Assembly (NCBI GenBank): GCA_949358305.1
Contig: OX442320.1
Span: 1,862,501 to 1,926,500, forward strand
DNA length: 64,000 bases
Direction of reading: 5' to 3'
Source: Strigamia acuminata
Taxonomy: Eukaryota; Arthropoda; Chilopoda; Geophilomorpha; Linotaeniidae
A program made the translations under genes and the position numbers. Under the pieces are notes generated by a model. That model ran no database searches, was not told the origin of the DNA, and worked only from the letters and a program-made list of their open reading frames with translations. Position 1 is the stretch's first letter; every line of letters begins with the position of its first letter. This document shows positions 43,334-56,700 of this stretch, in pieces.

Positions 43334-45660
43334 CATCTTTGGATTGATGTCAAATTTCAATCAGTTGTTTCAAATAAATAAGGCAGGTATTCCTCTCATA
43401 CTTTAAACCAGTGCTGCTTAAACTACTGGGTGGCCCAAATAAAATGGGCCTGACAATAGTTACCCTCCTTGCACTGGTTTTATTTGGGCCACCTGGTAGG
43501 TAGTGTTGCGGACCGGTATCTTTTGTCCCAAAGTGTCGCGGACCAGTATCGTACTTTGTCCCAAAGTGTTGTGGACTGGTATCACATTTAGTTGTAGTCA
43601 AATTGTGATGGACTAGGCAACATTTATTTAAAACAACCCAATTTTTATGCAGTTCAGATAGTTTAAGATTAACTGGGATTCCTATAGCCGCGGAAGGAAT
43701 AACCGCGGAAAAACATTCCGCGCGTATTCATTCCATTGTTGCGCAAGTTAGTTGTTGCAAATTCTGCTCTTACGTAATTTCTTAGTTGCCTAACCGCGCA
43801 ATGGTTCATTTACGGTAGATCAACGATTATCTGAGCAACGGTCATCCGATTTTTTATCGGTTTTTGTCGATTTTTTATGACAGCACAGTATGTACAGCTT
43901 TGGTCATAAAAATATCGTCCCAGTCTGGCTTGAAGCTTACCTGCAGAATGAGCGTTTTCGGCTGTATTCACCAGGTTAGAAAACTCACAGATACGTTGTG
44001 ACAAATTGACATTTAAATGATGTCACTCAATCACCTTCACATCATGGGTTTAGATGAATACGTGACATCATTTAATGTCAATTTGTCACAACTCACTGAT
44101 AAGTTTATCAGTGATAAGTTTATCAGTGAGTTTTTTCACTACCTGGTGGATACAGCCGAAAATGCGCATTCTGCAGGTGAGCTTCAAGCTCGACTGGGAA
44201 GATTTTTATGACCAAGACTGTACAGTCCTGCTCACATGAAATGTTCACGATCACATAAGCTACAGCCAAATGGCATAAAAAATCCATTGAGTTTCAATGA
44301 CGTCAATCTTGACCCGGTCTCTCGTCTTGCCCCAACTACAGTATTAAAAGATAGACCGGGCAAATAATGATAGAGAAACTTAAAACAGCGAAACTGAAGG
44401 GAAGCTTTTTTTCTCCACGACTGTACATACAATGCATTTTTTAAATGAATGCAAAAAATTGTTTTATTTTAGCCAACATCTTTTTTAATTTTGGCCAAAA
44501 CAGCCAATATTTTGCCCAAGAACCAGCCAATGTTTTGCCCAAGATACAGCCAATTTTTTGCCCAAGAACCAGTCATTTGTGTTTTCGAATGAGAATCATG
44601 ATACAAGATATCGAACAAGATGTGTCACAAAAATCATCAGGTTGCGACAACGTGACATTAAAACAAGTACGAAAATAGCAAGTTGCGACGACATGATCAT
44701 TGGTGCCAGTTCCTATTAGATGGCAGTGCTTTTCGTGACATATCTCGTGAAATGTTGAGTGACATCTCGTTCGGAATCACTGCCGTGCCTAAAGAAGTTT
44801 AACTTCAAAAAATATTTTTTTAAACGCCAATTACTAGCCAACAGCATGTTCATAGGCCCTATGTTAGCACATAATGGGCACACGATAATAAATCGATAGC
44901 ATTTTCGTAGATTGTAAGCCGATTGTAAGCCAATCATGAAATGATTGGGGCCCTGACAACTGATAAACAAACCAGAGCATGGGTCTTCGTAGGCCTTCGT
45001 GGGCCTTCTAATAATGTTGACGATGGCCCTGCAGTGGATCAACGTGCTTTTTGCTAACTGGGTTGTTAGAATCGGTTTTCTTGCTTATTTTATCCCGTGT
45101 CATTTCTTTTTCAAAATCAACAGTCCTGATGAGAATCAAAAATTGATTGTGTATCAAGAAAATTGTATTTTTAAAAAAGTGGTTTATAATTTTATCATTA
45201 CAGAAATTATTCGTGTTTGTAAGCATTCTGAACAGTTCTAATTTTTCAAATTTTTGTTTTAGAAGAAGAAACTTGAAGGAGCTAAAGAGAGAACACGTGT
45301 TACGAATACAAAAGATGACAAAGAGATACATTTACTTCAGAAAAGAAAGGATGAACTTACTGCAGTAATTGCAAAATTGCAAGAAAAAGTTAAAGTTATT
45401 CAACGGGAAAGAAACAAGGTGAATAATTTAAGATGGAACTTTTGAATACATTTTTAAGCAATATTCACGTTTTACATTTTAATTAAAGGATGCTTTAGAG
45501 AAACCTGTTTGTACTGTTAAAAAAGACTTAAAGTTCGAAGCTGAGCACTTAAGTTTGTTAGAATATCAAGAGAACAAAATCAAAGAGTTGCAAGATACGT
45601 GTCAACAACTTAAACTGCAGTTGGAAAATCTTAAGCAGAAAACCTGTTTAGAGGTAATAT

Positions 45661-45695
<35 letters not shown>

Positions 45696-46851
45696 CCGAA
45701 TTTATGCCACCAAGACCTGTGAGCTTATTTTAAATTGTTGTTGTTACTATAATTCAAGCGCGATTCTTAATTGTGGTAGTGATCAAAAGCAGTGTATAAC
45801 GTTCATTTTGCATAATTTTATGTTTATTTTACATTCATTTTACATTCATTTTGTGTTAGTTATTGAGATATAAGTTTTGTAGTGTGTACTGTAAGATGAG
45901 AAATATGATGAGGTATAAGTTATATGGGATATTTGCAAATCTGCATGCTGCAGGTAAGGAACTTTATTGCCAAGTGAGTGAGGAACTTATTCAAGATACC
46001 ATGATATATTGTATAGACATCACACATAGCACTACTGGTTGGAAAGAAATAAGCTTATACAAGTTCTTTTAGTGGACACCGTCGGACTCGGGCTTTAGGT
46101 GTTAGACCACTCCAGGTCCCTTTTGTACAACTGTTATTTATAGTGGAGGACTTTTTACCTTACCATTTAGATTTTGTAGTTTAAAATAAATGAAGCAGTT
46201 TGGTTCTGTTCTGTCAGGGGCAGGAGAATGCTAGGTTTGCATATGGTAAAAAGATTATTAGGTCAGCAAGATATCTCTCACAATGATGAAAAAAGCCTAG
46301 TTAGGGCTACAGAAGAGAGACAGGTGGAGTGGTTATAAGGCATCCATTGTTTCATAAATGTACTTTGCCAATGTGCTGTTTGGTTATCATTGGCTAGGTG
46401 TAGAGAAGTGACATTGTCACCTAGAGATGATGGTGTTAAGATGAGATCCAGGTAACAAGTGACAAATAGAATGTTAACAGGCCAGAAATCACCTCTGATC
46501 ACATGATCAGAGGGACTAAACTACTGTATTGTGTGAATAATTAATTTGAAGAGGAGGGGGAAAGTAAAATGAATCATCAAAACTTAAAATGAAATAAAAA
46601 GTTAAGAGTTAAGATAAAGTTGAAATAATGTATGAGCAAATCTTGAGCATGAATAAGGTGCGTCCAATAATGATAGGTCCACCCCTCCATTGTTACATGA
46701 CTGTGACAAGATGTAAGGTATTTAAACAAAGTTTATTTTGTTTATGTAGAGTTGGCCATTGAAGGAAAATGAAAATGAGCTTCAACGCATACTGCACCAA
46801 GCAGCTAAAGAAAGGTTATACTTGGAACATCAAGTGAAAATTCTAACCAAG
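39095..46851 (+). CDS. Coiled-coil protein gene, 5' part (five coding exons seen, 3' end not found)
   Basis: Exons: 39095-39679, 42582-42701, 45263-45418, 45489-45653 and 46750-46851. All are multiples of three with phase-0 borders, giving 376 aa so far. An acceptor (attttcag) lies 6 bases before the ATG, so a 5' UTR exon exists upstream. The first 70 residues are acidic and uncharacterised (CYDSEEDSCYETNDDNC). From about residue 75 on, the sequence is almost continuous heptad-like helix rich in Lys, Glu, Leu and Gln, typical of a long coiled coil of cytoskeletal, centrosomal or Golgi type. The last exon has a strong donor (AAG|GTAAGTG), so the gene continues, but I found no convincing next exon before 53298. 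The family is not recognised. Confidence 0.8.
43284..43333. repeat. (AATC)n microsatellite
   Basis: About 12 units in an intron of the coiled-coil gene. Confidence 0.95.
43891..44224. mobile_element. Palindromic element no. 3 (fold-back type)
   Basis: Arms of about 130-150 bp, starting TGTACAG and ending CTGTACA, are inverted around a 35-bp centre near 44030. The right arm has an extra tandem copy of gataagtttatcagt. Both arms can be read as VDTAENAHSAGELQARLGR-like peptide on opposite strands, but no known domain is evident. It lies in an intron of the coiled-coil gene. Confidence 0.7.
45661..45694. repeat. (ATTT)n microsatellite
   Basis: About eight units just after the donor of exon 4 of the coiled-coil gene. 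Confidence 0.9.
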
Positions 46852-47469
46852 GTAAGTGAGAAGCATTTGTAATTGTAAATTGTTAAGCGGTTGATTTACA
46901 CGAATTAAGTTGTGTATTTGGAAATCTCATTTGAATTCAATAGTTTATACCCAGATTTTTTTTCTTTCGTTTGATTAGGGGATTAGGATATTAGAATTAG
47001 AGGGTTAGCAAAAACTTGGCTCCACTCTATGCAGTCACTAAGTAACATTATGTGCATTCAAAGTCAAATGACTTATGTGACTGATTTGTCTGAAATGACT
47101 TTCAGACACAGGACACTTGCAGATGCATCAAAGTGTACATCAAAATCTGACTTATCTAAATCTGGCTTTCTGATATGCCAGATAAGTCATACAGACTTCC
47201 TCTTTTAACATACACTTAAAGACACCACCTATTGATTATTTTGACAAATTAATTTAAAAAAAATAGCAGATAGAGGTTACAGAAAAATTATATTAAAATT
47301 TACATATCAACTCAAAACATGTGATTTTTTATATTTTGAAGAGCACAAGAATTGTTGATATTTGTCCAAAAACATATTACAAAATTTATTTTTAATTATA
47401 TGTATTTGTTTTAAAAATTCACAAATTTCCAAAGAATTTTTTCCATGACTAAAAAAAGGAAGTATTCAT

Positions 47470-47660
47470 TCTTAAAAACATTTGTTCAAGCATTTTTCAA
47501 ATATTCACCCAGAAAACAAGCATTTTTTATATATTCACCCAAAAACCAAACGTTTTTTAAAATATTTACCCAGAAAACTAGCATTTTTAAAATAATAATC
47601 TACAAAATAAGAATTCTTTAAAATATTCACCAAGAAAACAAGAATCTATAAAAACTATTT
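47470..47660. repeat. Decayed tandem repeat of about 38-42 bp
   Basis: Units of the form caagcatttttnaaatattcacccagaaaa recur four to five times with substitutions and small indels. Confidence 0.7.
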
Positions 47661-47817
47661 ATCCCAAAACATGCATTTTTTGATGATGAACTACGTTACG
47701 GCACTGTAACTACTGTGGCTCTTCTGAATCTTTTTGTTTAAATATTCAATTAAAAAAAAACAAGCATTTTAAAATAATATACCGGTATTCATTAAAAAAC
47801 AGTAGAGCAGGGGTTCT

Positions 47818-48096
47818 CAAACTTTTCAACATTACACACACTTTTTAAAAAGACAACCTGTCGCGACCCACTTCATCCCCAGCACATTGAATTTTTTAGT
47901 GATACTTATTGACTAGCCAGTAAAAGTCATCTCATAACCTTTTAATTTCCTGTATTTCCTTTTTATTTACTAATTACTACAAGTCAACGTATCAGAGTTG
48001 TGGAAATAAACAAAATTAGTGATGTATAAGATATGGAAGCTCATTACTATTCCGCCCCAGCAAAAATCAGCTCACGCCCAACAGTTTGGGAAATTA
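47818..48096. mobile_element. Decayed hAT-type MITE, copy C
   Basis: It starts CAGGGGTTCTCAAAC and has cccacttcatc, cgccccag, atcagctc and cagtttggga in the same order as the copy at 61681-61961. The right end is eroded and no target duplication remains, so it is an older copy. Confidence 0.7.
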
Positions 48097-49926
48097 GGTG
48101 AATATACAGTTTAATCGGGGGCGGGGAGGGGATGAAAGGGTGGATATAATACCCCAGTGCCCCTATTATTGAGTAGTCATGATCCACCTGCTGAGGATTT
48201 TAAACATTTGAAACAGTTTTAGGGGTAGGCAAGCTAGCCTCTTGTTTAGAGGAGGGTTGTCTAGAGGACTAGACTTGTTTAGGCGCCTCGTGGTCTTGTG
48301 GCCCCAAGTCCAGTCGGACTACAAAGACCCCTAATTTTCTTTTAATGAAAATCAGTGATCATGTTCTATCGATGTGAATAAAACTTGATATTTTTCTGCA
48401 CTGATGGCCCCATCGCCAGGATCAGCTCCCACCAGGGCCGGATTTAGGTATTGCGGGGTTTCTAAGCACAAAATGTTTTCGCCCCCCCCCCCCACTCCTT
48501 CAAATGGCAATGTACTAAACGAATGGTGATGTACAACTTTGCAATTGACATTTTTTGCGTAGCATTGTTGATTTTAAAACAGTAATGCAACAATGTCACA
48601 TGAATTTAACATGTTTCATTGAATTCTTCCCATGTCATTATTTACTGAAATTCATAATCAAACGTTTTTTTTCAATTAACATGATGGGTAGGTGGGTAGG
48701 TGATGGGTAGGTGTTCGGCTGGACACCTGTATACAGTATAATAAATATAAATACATATGCGACAAAGGGACCCCCTAAGCAACTGCTTATTTTGCATACC
48801 GTACATGTAAATTTGGTCCTGGCCCCAACATAACTATTCCGTGTTAACATTACCAGCATGGATCAACTATCTTAGTAGCCCACACTCAGCAATTAAGAGA
48901 GATCGAAGAGTATTCTTGATCAAGCATTCTAACCTCTCACATGCATTTTTTTTCTAAAACCGTAATGGAGACAGCATATTGTGGTGGATTACAGAGGGTT
49001 GAACCTGGTACATGTATGGTACTGTGGTGGATTGATGTTTTCTTGGGGTATGTAGTATGTACTCATGACTTGTGACTTATTTTCATTTTTCATCCCCCAA
49101 TTGAGTCTTATTTGGTTTTTTTAGGGGTTTAGTGTTAATGGATCAAGTTGTTTTTTTCTGTTTGTTTTGTTTTTCTCTGTGAGAATGTGTTTGTTGTCCA
49201 CGAATGTACCTGTATTGATTGATTGAAAATTAAGTAATGTAAGCTTATTTGGGTTGTCGGATGCGCCTAGCCCAATGACAATTTTTATTAGATATGATAA
49301 ACACAAGTGTTGAAGTTGGCAATACAACTGCTTCTAATTTATTATTTAAAGAATGGATTTTGTTCAGAATCCAATGGACCCAATGAATGGCCCAACAATA
49401 GCCTAGTCCCTAAGATTCACCGTGGTGAACAGAGTGGTGGAAAGGACCAGGACTAACTGTCCAACTGAAGATTGACTCTTTACATAGTCCACTCTGCACT
49501 AACCGTCTCAGAACTACCTTAAGCTTACTTCCGGGTTAGACTTCTCCTCCTAATTCAATTCTTTTTTTATTGTTTTTTTTATTATTTTTATTTACACAGC
49601 TGCATTGTTTCTGCATTCCGGTTGAGCTTTTTCTGTTGCATATTTCCAAATCTTAAGCAGCATCAAAGATTTTTGTGCAACGTTTGGTCACACAGGCGAT
49701 CGCTGAGAGCCATAAAACGTTGAAAATTTCACACACTGGCAACAAAATGGATGTATAACCTTAAATCAAATGATGATGGTGGATGGGGTGAATATGGTCA
49801 ACATTAAAGTACCGTACCATAGTGTGAAAATTTTTACATTAGCATAGTACTTAAATGATACAACAAAAAGCCAATGATAGAATAAAAATTAACAAATAAA
49901 TATAAAAACAAGTAAATACCGGTATC

Positions 49927-50430
49927 TGTAATGCATGGAAGCATTACATCTTAGACTTCTAAACCCCTTCTACACTTTTCTGTATAGAAATACATCTGTC
50001 CGTCTGTCCCTAAATAAAACACCAAAATAAAAGAAAATAATGTGGAGTTTTTGGGTTCGAGAAATGCACAGACGAGCGACAACACGTCGCCAGAGGGCGA
50101 TCGGACGTAACACGCGCATTTTGATACGTCCGATAAACGTTTTGTGGTTACAGCCAATAGGAGCTGATCATTCATGTAATGGTCATACGTCATTTCCGGT
50201 ATCAGTCTGTAATAGACGGCTAAAAGTCTAGTAAAACCAGTTTATTTATTAAACCAGAGGTCGGAAAATACGAAAAGACCTTAGGAACCTAATACAGGTA
50301 TGCCGAGTTCATTGCCGTTGCCCGTTTGGCTTTAGCTGCTATAGTTTTTGAGATATGGATGCGGACGGATGGACGGACGGACAGACGGCCGTTTCATTAG
50401 ACTTTCTAAACATCAGGTTTAGAAGTCTAA
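49927..50430. mobile_element. TIR element with terminal hairpin, copy 1
   Basis: A hairpin (tgtaatgc...gcattaca) is followed by ttagacttctaaac. The other end is gtttagaagtcta. Inside are gtccgtctgtcc-type words and catacgtcatttccg. A second copy in the opposite orientation lies at 60302-60959. No transposase is seen. Confidence 0.65.
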
Positions 50431-51591
50431 AAACAAAATATATACAAAATATTTACAAATCTGGTAATCTAATTTTCAATAAAACAATTGTGCAGAATGG
50501 TGTTTTGGTCAAATTTAGACGCATTTTTTCTACAAAATCAACAAATAAATACACGTTTACAAAAGCAAAATGCCACCATTCGAAAGAGCGGAAAATTCTA
50601 CACTAGAAGCATTATAAAAACATTTTAATCAGTCATTTTTCAAATTTGTGGTTATTTCATGGTTATTTTTAAATTTTCTGAAATTGCCGCCAAATTTGCG
50701 ATGCGGTCGCCGGCTGCGATCATAAAAAAAATGTACCTTTTTTTCAGACAAATTCCAAAAAAATACACAGGCTTGTGTAGAATTCATTTCAATTTTATCA
50801 TATTCATTGGAAAGTAGATCAAAAACTGCACCAGAAAAATCTACTTTTCAATCTTATAATTAATTTTTTAATTTGTTTTTTCCAAAATAATCAACACTTT
50901 TGGACAAATTATCAAAACCGGAAATCGAAACAAGCAAACACACAAATTTTCATGTCAAGTTAAATAAAAGCCTTTAAAATGATGCAATGCTTTGAAACCG
51001 TGCTTTAATTTCGGCCAAATTCACTGGGTTTTACTGACGAATCGAACACCTACGTTACATGTTGGTTAGTCTGATAAGAAATTTTAATATTTTTTGTTTT
51101 TGTGATTTAATTTGTTTGGTCACTTCTTCTTATTATGGGTGATTAATTTGCAAATTTCACTTAGTCACACATCACGTCACGTTAACCGGAAAACAAAAGC
51201 ACAATACCTTCTAGAGAAAAAAAAATTCGATTTTTCACTTTTTGGGAAAACTCTGCGTGTAAACTTAGAAACTGAGATACAGTACGTACTTATGCTTAGA
51301 TTTTAGTCTGTACAGATAACGGTTTAGATTTATGTATACGAAATATCGTATTTCTTTATTTCTATTGCTTGGTTTAAGTTTGAATAAAGTCCTAATCCTA
51401 ACTGATCATTTTCACACCGAAATCTATTGATCTCAGTTCAACGGTTACCAAGCCCTGGTGGCGGAATGAAAAAACTTGTGGTGCTAAACCCCAAGTCACC
51501 GACCTACGTCTTTGAACAAACCAGCTCGGGTGCTACATTTCACATCTTGATTGAGAGAATGTGTTGTTAGAAGAATGCAAAATGCAAGATA

Positions 51592-51596
<5 letters not shown>

Positions 51597-51621
<25 letters not shown>
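51597..51621. repeat. Poly(A) run
   Basis: About 25 A residues. It could be the 3' tail of an old retrotransposed copy, but no partner features were seen. Confidence 0.8.
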
Positions 51622-51625
<4 letters not shown>

Positions 51626-53297
51626 TACTATTTTCAAAACGTCTACTGAATTGGATTAAATTTAATCGTCGATTATTTTGTGGATACAAAGCAGAAAAAT
51701 ATAGAATATGTTTATCGAGGAAAATAGCAGGTTGTGACGATTATCCCCCAATCGATCTACCTCTTTAAATGACCCCAATCGAAAGCACAATTCCAAGTTT
51801 CTCCTACTGGTTCTCTCTCATTTATCGATCGTGGATGACGCGGCATCTGTTGGCCGACTCTGATGTAGCACTGACATTGTGATGTGGCGAGACGGCGAAC
51901 GGAGACAAGATGCACGGTTTTCCATCATGTACGTAGTGAATTCGAAAAGAAACAAACATCTGACATAGCAGAAACCATCTGGAATACAAAACCCCCTCTC
52001 CTTCGTCGCCTACTTGTGTCATTGTAATTATCTTCTATTTGCTGCAATACCAGCCACAGGTAAGGCTTTTGCTTTCTTTTTTTTCTCTTTCGTTTCTCGT
52101 CTTTCCTTTCCCTTCCCTTCCCTTCATTTCCTTTCCTTTCCAGTTCTTTTCCAAACGCGAATTTTGCGGCGAGTTTTGAGATGAAGCGAGTGGAATGGAT
52201 AAAACGAAGGTGTCGTAATTTAATTGATTGTGGTGTACCGTGGGTGTGTATTTGATATTCGATTTAGTAAATTTTAAATTGCCTCAACGAATCGGATCGA
52301 TCTCGAATCTGTTTTTACATACGGCAACGAATGGTAGGCCTAAGATGGTGAATGCAGTAAATACGTGTGCGTTTTTCAATTCGACTGTTAGGTTTCGTAC
52401 GTGTGGGTAAAGGTGGGCATGACTGATACGGCTAAGAGAATAAGAATAGCACAGTTCGTCCGTTTCAATACACTTGAGCAAGTGTGCTACTATTAGGAAA
52501 TGGTTGAAAATAATAATCAATAAAAGAGTGCGTTATTCATACATGCTTTCTTCAAATGACTACTATTCCGGCTATTCACTGTTTAGTGTTTAACACTGAT
52601 CACAAATTATTGTAGCTCCAGTTGATTTGTTTCGTTCGTCGTTTTACAAAGAGCTGACATAAAATTCTGCATGTGGTGTGGTTGGTGCCAATCACAGCCA
52701 CTTGACCTGTATCCATGTCAAGATTACGGAGTAGTAAACTAATTAATAATTATAATGCACCAAAATGGAAATGGAACAAGTCGTTTTAAGGAATCGTCCA
52801 CGAAAAATAATACTTTACTCAAGTCTGGACAGTAACCCTATCCATCCTCATTCCTCACATAATTTCAACAATACCTGCCATCCACGCTTCCTTCCTATTG
52901 GCATTGTGAAATTAATGTTCTGAGAATTTTATTTATTTGATTTTCAATTAATACAAATAAATCAATTTAAAAATGTTTCTGCAGTCGATGTAGAAATATA
53001 AAAAATCAACACACTGCCAGCCATTTTCAATTGGCGTGTTACACTCAAGGAGAGTAGCGCCACCCTTGAGCAAATTCTTTATTTTCGCACAAATTTCCTA
53101 CCGAGTTGCATGACTATTTAGATTCGACAGACCATGCTTTGAATTTAACTTTTTTGATCATTTTATTTTTATTTTTTTTTTTATAAATTTTAATCAATCC
53201 CACAACAAAATTTGCTTCTTTTTAATTCATTTAATTAAATGTATTAAGAGATGAAGAGATTAATAAATCTTTTTGGCCGAAGTCGCATCGTGGTGTC

Positions 53298-53778
53298 TGT
53301 TGGCCTTTAATCTTAAATAAGGTGAGTTGAAGCAGTTTTCAATGTTTTGTAACACTAGCACAAATTGTGCCGCCATCTTTAATATCATGGAAAAACATGT
53401 GAGAACAAATGATACATGGTTTGAGGTTATTTCACCTCACAAACTATAAGAAGGACAAATCACTATTGTATTCAATTTGATTTGTCCTGTACAATGTTTA
53501 AACATAAACAACTTAAAACAGAACAAGTTCTTAATGCAAAATGCTCATAAGAGCAGACGACAATTAGACAAATCATTATATAAAGGTAAATCAGTTGTGG
53601 TAACGAAACACGCATTAGATAAAAAGCAATAACAACTGATCTGCAATTCCGGGACATAATACAATGATAAACTAATCGCGGGACAATCGTGCTAATCCGG
53701 AAACGCACGAAGTAATCTCTCCATCGTAAATCGGAACTGACTGTGACAACACTTGTCCCTAAACTTTACATATCAATA
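53298..53778 (-). repeat. 3' LTR of the copia element
   Basis: On the minus strand it begins TATTGATATG and ends GGCCAACA. It is preceded by the polypurine tract and followed by the target duplication gtgtc. Confidence 0.95.
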
Positions 53779-53788
53779 CCCCCTCTGG
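53779..53788 (-). other. Polypurine tract of the copia element
   Basis: On the minus strand CCAGAGGGGG directly precedes the 3' LTR. Confidence 0.85.
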
Positions 53789-53797
53789 ACAACTGTG

Positions 53798-56700
53798 TCA
53801 CATGTCAAAGATGTGTCCACACAATTCAGTCAAACGTGGTCGGGCTAACCACTTGGTTAATAAATCGGCCACGTTCAGTCTTCCAGAAACGTGCCGGATG
53901 TCGAAGACCTTGCTTTCATACAGATCGCGTAAATAATGAAAGCGAACCTCGATGTGTTTGTTCGCTTTATTTTCTACGCGGTTCTTGCTATATTGTATCG
54001 CCGCTGTGCTATCAGCCAAGACACAGGGCTGCAAATTCCCAAAGTAGTCGAACATTACCGACATGTTGAAGAGCCTCTTAAGCCATATCAGTTCCCTGAC
54101 GCCATCAACGATGGCCACAAACTCTGACTCCATCACGGATAACGTGGTCATCTTCTGCTTTCTACACGACCACGAGACCGGAACACCGCCCAGGAAAACC
54201 ACATGACCTCCGAAACTCCTTCGTTGGTCTACATCCGTAGCGTATGACGCATCGGTAAATACCGTTAGCAAAGCACTTTTGCATCTCGAGAGATCAATAC
54301 AATAATCCTCAGTACTTTTCAGGTACCTGAGTACCTGCAATAACATATTAACATGTCTCTGAGAATGTCGCTCGTTGTATTGGGAGAGCACAATGGTGGA
54401 AAATAGTATGTCTGGTCTGGTTCGCGACGCCAAGAACAGAAGACTACCAACCAGCGATCTATAGGGGAACACGGTGTCAAGTTGTTCATCCTTTTTCACC
54501 CCCATTATCATAGTACCTACAGCCCCAGGTAAATGAACTTTATGCGACCCATCGATTTTAAAATGGTTGCATAATCTCTCGATATATTTGCGCTGATGCA
54601 CCAAAATCTTGCCATTCACACGCGTAAATTCTATGCCTAGCAAATGGGTCACTGGCCCAAGGTTTACCATTTGAAAGTGTTCTGTAATCCAGGACAGGAC
54701 ATCTTTCTCGATCTTTTCGTTGCGTGAAAAGATGACTAAGTCATCGACATACACGACTAAAACTACATCTCTGTCCATACAATAAACACAGTTAAAACCA
54801 GGGACCGGTTTGAATCCTATGTGCAACAGTCTGTCGTGCAACTTTTCGAACCACATACGGCCCGACTGGTGCAGGCCGTATAAAGCTTTGTAAAGCTTCC
54901 AGCACTTGCCGACATTCTGCGGCGTTTGAAACCCTTTTGGAATTCCCATGTATTGGACTTCGTCCAAGTCTCCATAGAGATATGCGGCTTTTATATCCGC
55001 ATGTGTGTCTCTCCAGTTCATGAGGACAACCAACATGCAAAATAACACCAAGATAACAACAAAATTCACCACTGGTGAGAACACCTCGGTGAAATCTATG
55101 CCCGGTCGCTGTTTAAAACCTTGGGCGACCAGTCTCGCTCGATGACGTCTTATTTCCCCGGTATTATCTCTCTTGATCTTATAGATCCATTTGCTGCCTA
55201 GCAATTGTTGGTCTTTCTCACAATCAACCTCTTCATATACCTTTCTTTCATTAAATATGTCAATTTCTTCTTGCATTGCGCCAACCCATTCGGACTTTCG
55301 CTCGCCTTTTATAGCCTCCTCGTAGGTGTTGGGCTCAAGCGCACAACAACCCGCAAAACCCGCAAATGGGTTCGGAAGTTCTTCATTTTGAGTTTTCCCT
55401 GAGAAATCAAACAGATCTGCCTCAAACTCGTATCCGTTCTCTTGGCACCAATGCAATGCCTCAATTCTGCTGCGGAGCCTTTTCTTATTTGGCGCTACAT
55501 AATGCGCGTAGGTTTGCCCAGCATCCCTTCCTGTTTGCCTAATATATGGTCTGATATCCCAATCATTCATATTCAATTTTAACAAAGGAACACCCCCAAC
55601 TGCTACAGCCTCTTGACCCCCTCTTACGTTTGGAGAAGCTAACAGTGCTTCTTGGAAAACCTCTTCATCATCACTGACTTCGTCAGTTGGTTCTCCAGTA
55701 AATTCAATCAGTTTTGGTCTCTTAAAAACCAGGGGTTTAGGGGTTGTTGGTAATGGGGGCTTACCAAGTGTCAAATCCACAGCTGGTGGAAGCGGCTTTA
55801 CAACAGGTGGCACGACTTGTTGAACAGGTAAACCCTGAATTGGGGGACTTTGACCTGGTAAAGGTTGGCTTGGCTTTGGAACAGGGACATGAACGGGTGC
55901 CAAGCTCACAGGAGTTGGGGTTTCTTCGTCTGACTCAAGTCCCAAGTCACTCCCATTAAAGTATTCAAAACTTTGTGTCTGTTCCTTTCCCTTTTTCGGA
56001 ACGCCACTCCCCTTTTCATGCCAATATTCATTTTCGTTAATAGTCACGTGTTTTGACCCAAAAATCTTATTACGTGTTGGGTCCCATATGCGATATCCCT
56101 TTGTGTCAGTACAATAACCTACAAGGGCTCCAACCCAAGCTCTTGGTTCCAATTTGCTATGGCGTTGTTGGGCAGGGATATGTGTATAACATTTTGATCC
56201 AATGCATCTTAAATGCCTAACTGAAGCCCTTTTGTTATAAAATACATTATAGGGGGAACGATTGTTCAATTTCGGATGTGGGTATAAGTTCTTAACATAA
56301 ACGAGGGTTACTGCTAACTCTCCCCACAATCTCTTGGGAAGTTCAGACTCAATTAACATCGCTCTCACCCCCTCTAAGATTAAGCGGTTCGCCCGCTCTG
56401 CGACAGAATTCATTTCGGGCGAATAGGCATTCGTCCGCTCGCATTTAATTCCTTCTTGTTGGGCATAATCTTCCCATTCCTTGGATACAAATTCGCCCCC
56501 TTTATCAGTTCGTATTGTTTTGACCTTTTTAGATGTGGAGCGTTCAATCTCTCTTTGCCAAATCTTAAAAATCCCTAATACATCACTTTTCTTTTTCATG
56601 ATGTATATCCACATAAAGCGTGAATAATCGTCCACTATAAGTAGGAAATAACTCCCACCCCCAAGGGTTTTAGTTTGGCTTGCTCCCCAAACATCCATAT

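Larger units (their letters stand above)
46852..53297. other. Gene-poor stretch: intron continuation or intergenic
   Basis: No supported exon. It contains a decayed tandem repeat (47470-47660), a decayed hAT relic (47818-48096), a C-run (48480-48492), a TIR/hairpin element (49927-50430) and a poly(A) run (51597-51621). A GC-richer patch (51830-52060) ends in a splice-donor-like CACAG|GTAAGG and could be an untranslated first exon of an unseen gene. Confidence 0.45.

Noticed and set aside
48435-48825. Possible further hAT element starting cagggccggatttagg
   Set aside because: The right end (taaatttggtcctggccc) matches only loosely and no 8-bp duplication is visible.
51822-52022. 66-codon minus frame in a GC-richer patch
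   Set aside because: No domain, no convincing splice partners. The patch is noted only as a possible untranslated exon on the plus strand.
53472-53708. 78-codon frame, identical to one at 59889-60125, as a gene
   Set aside because: Both lie inside the two copia LTRs and are duplicated only because the LTRs are.
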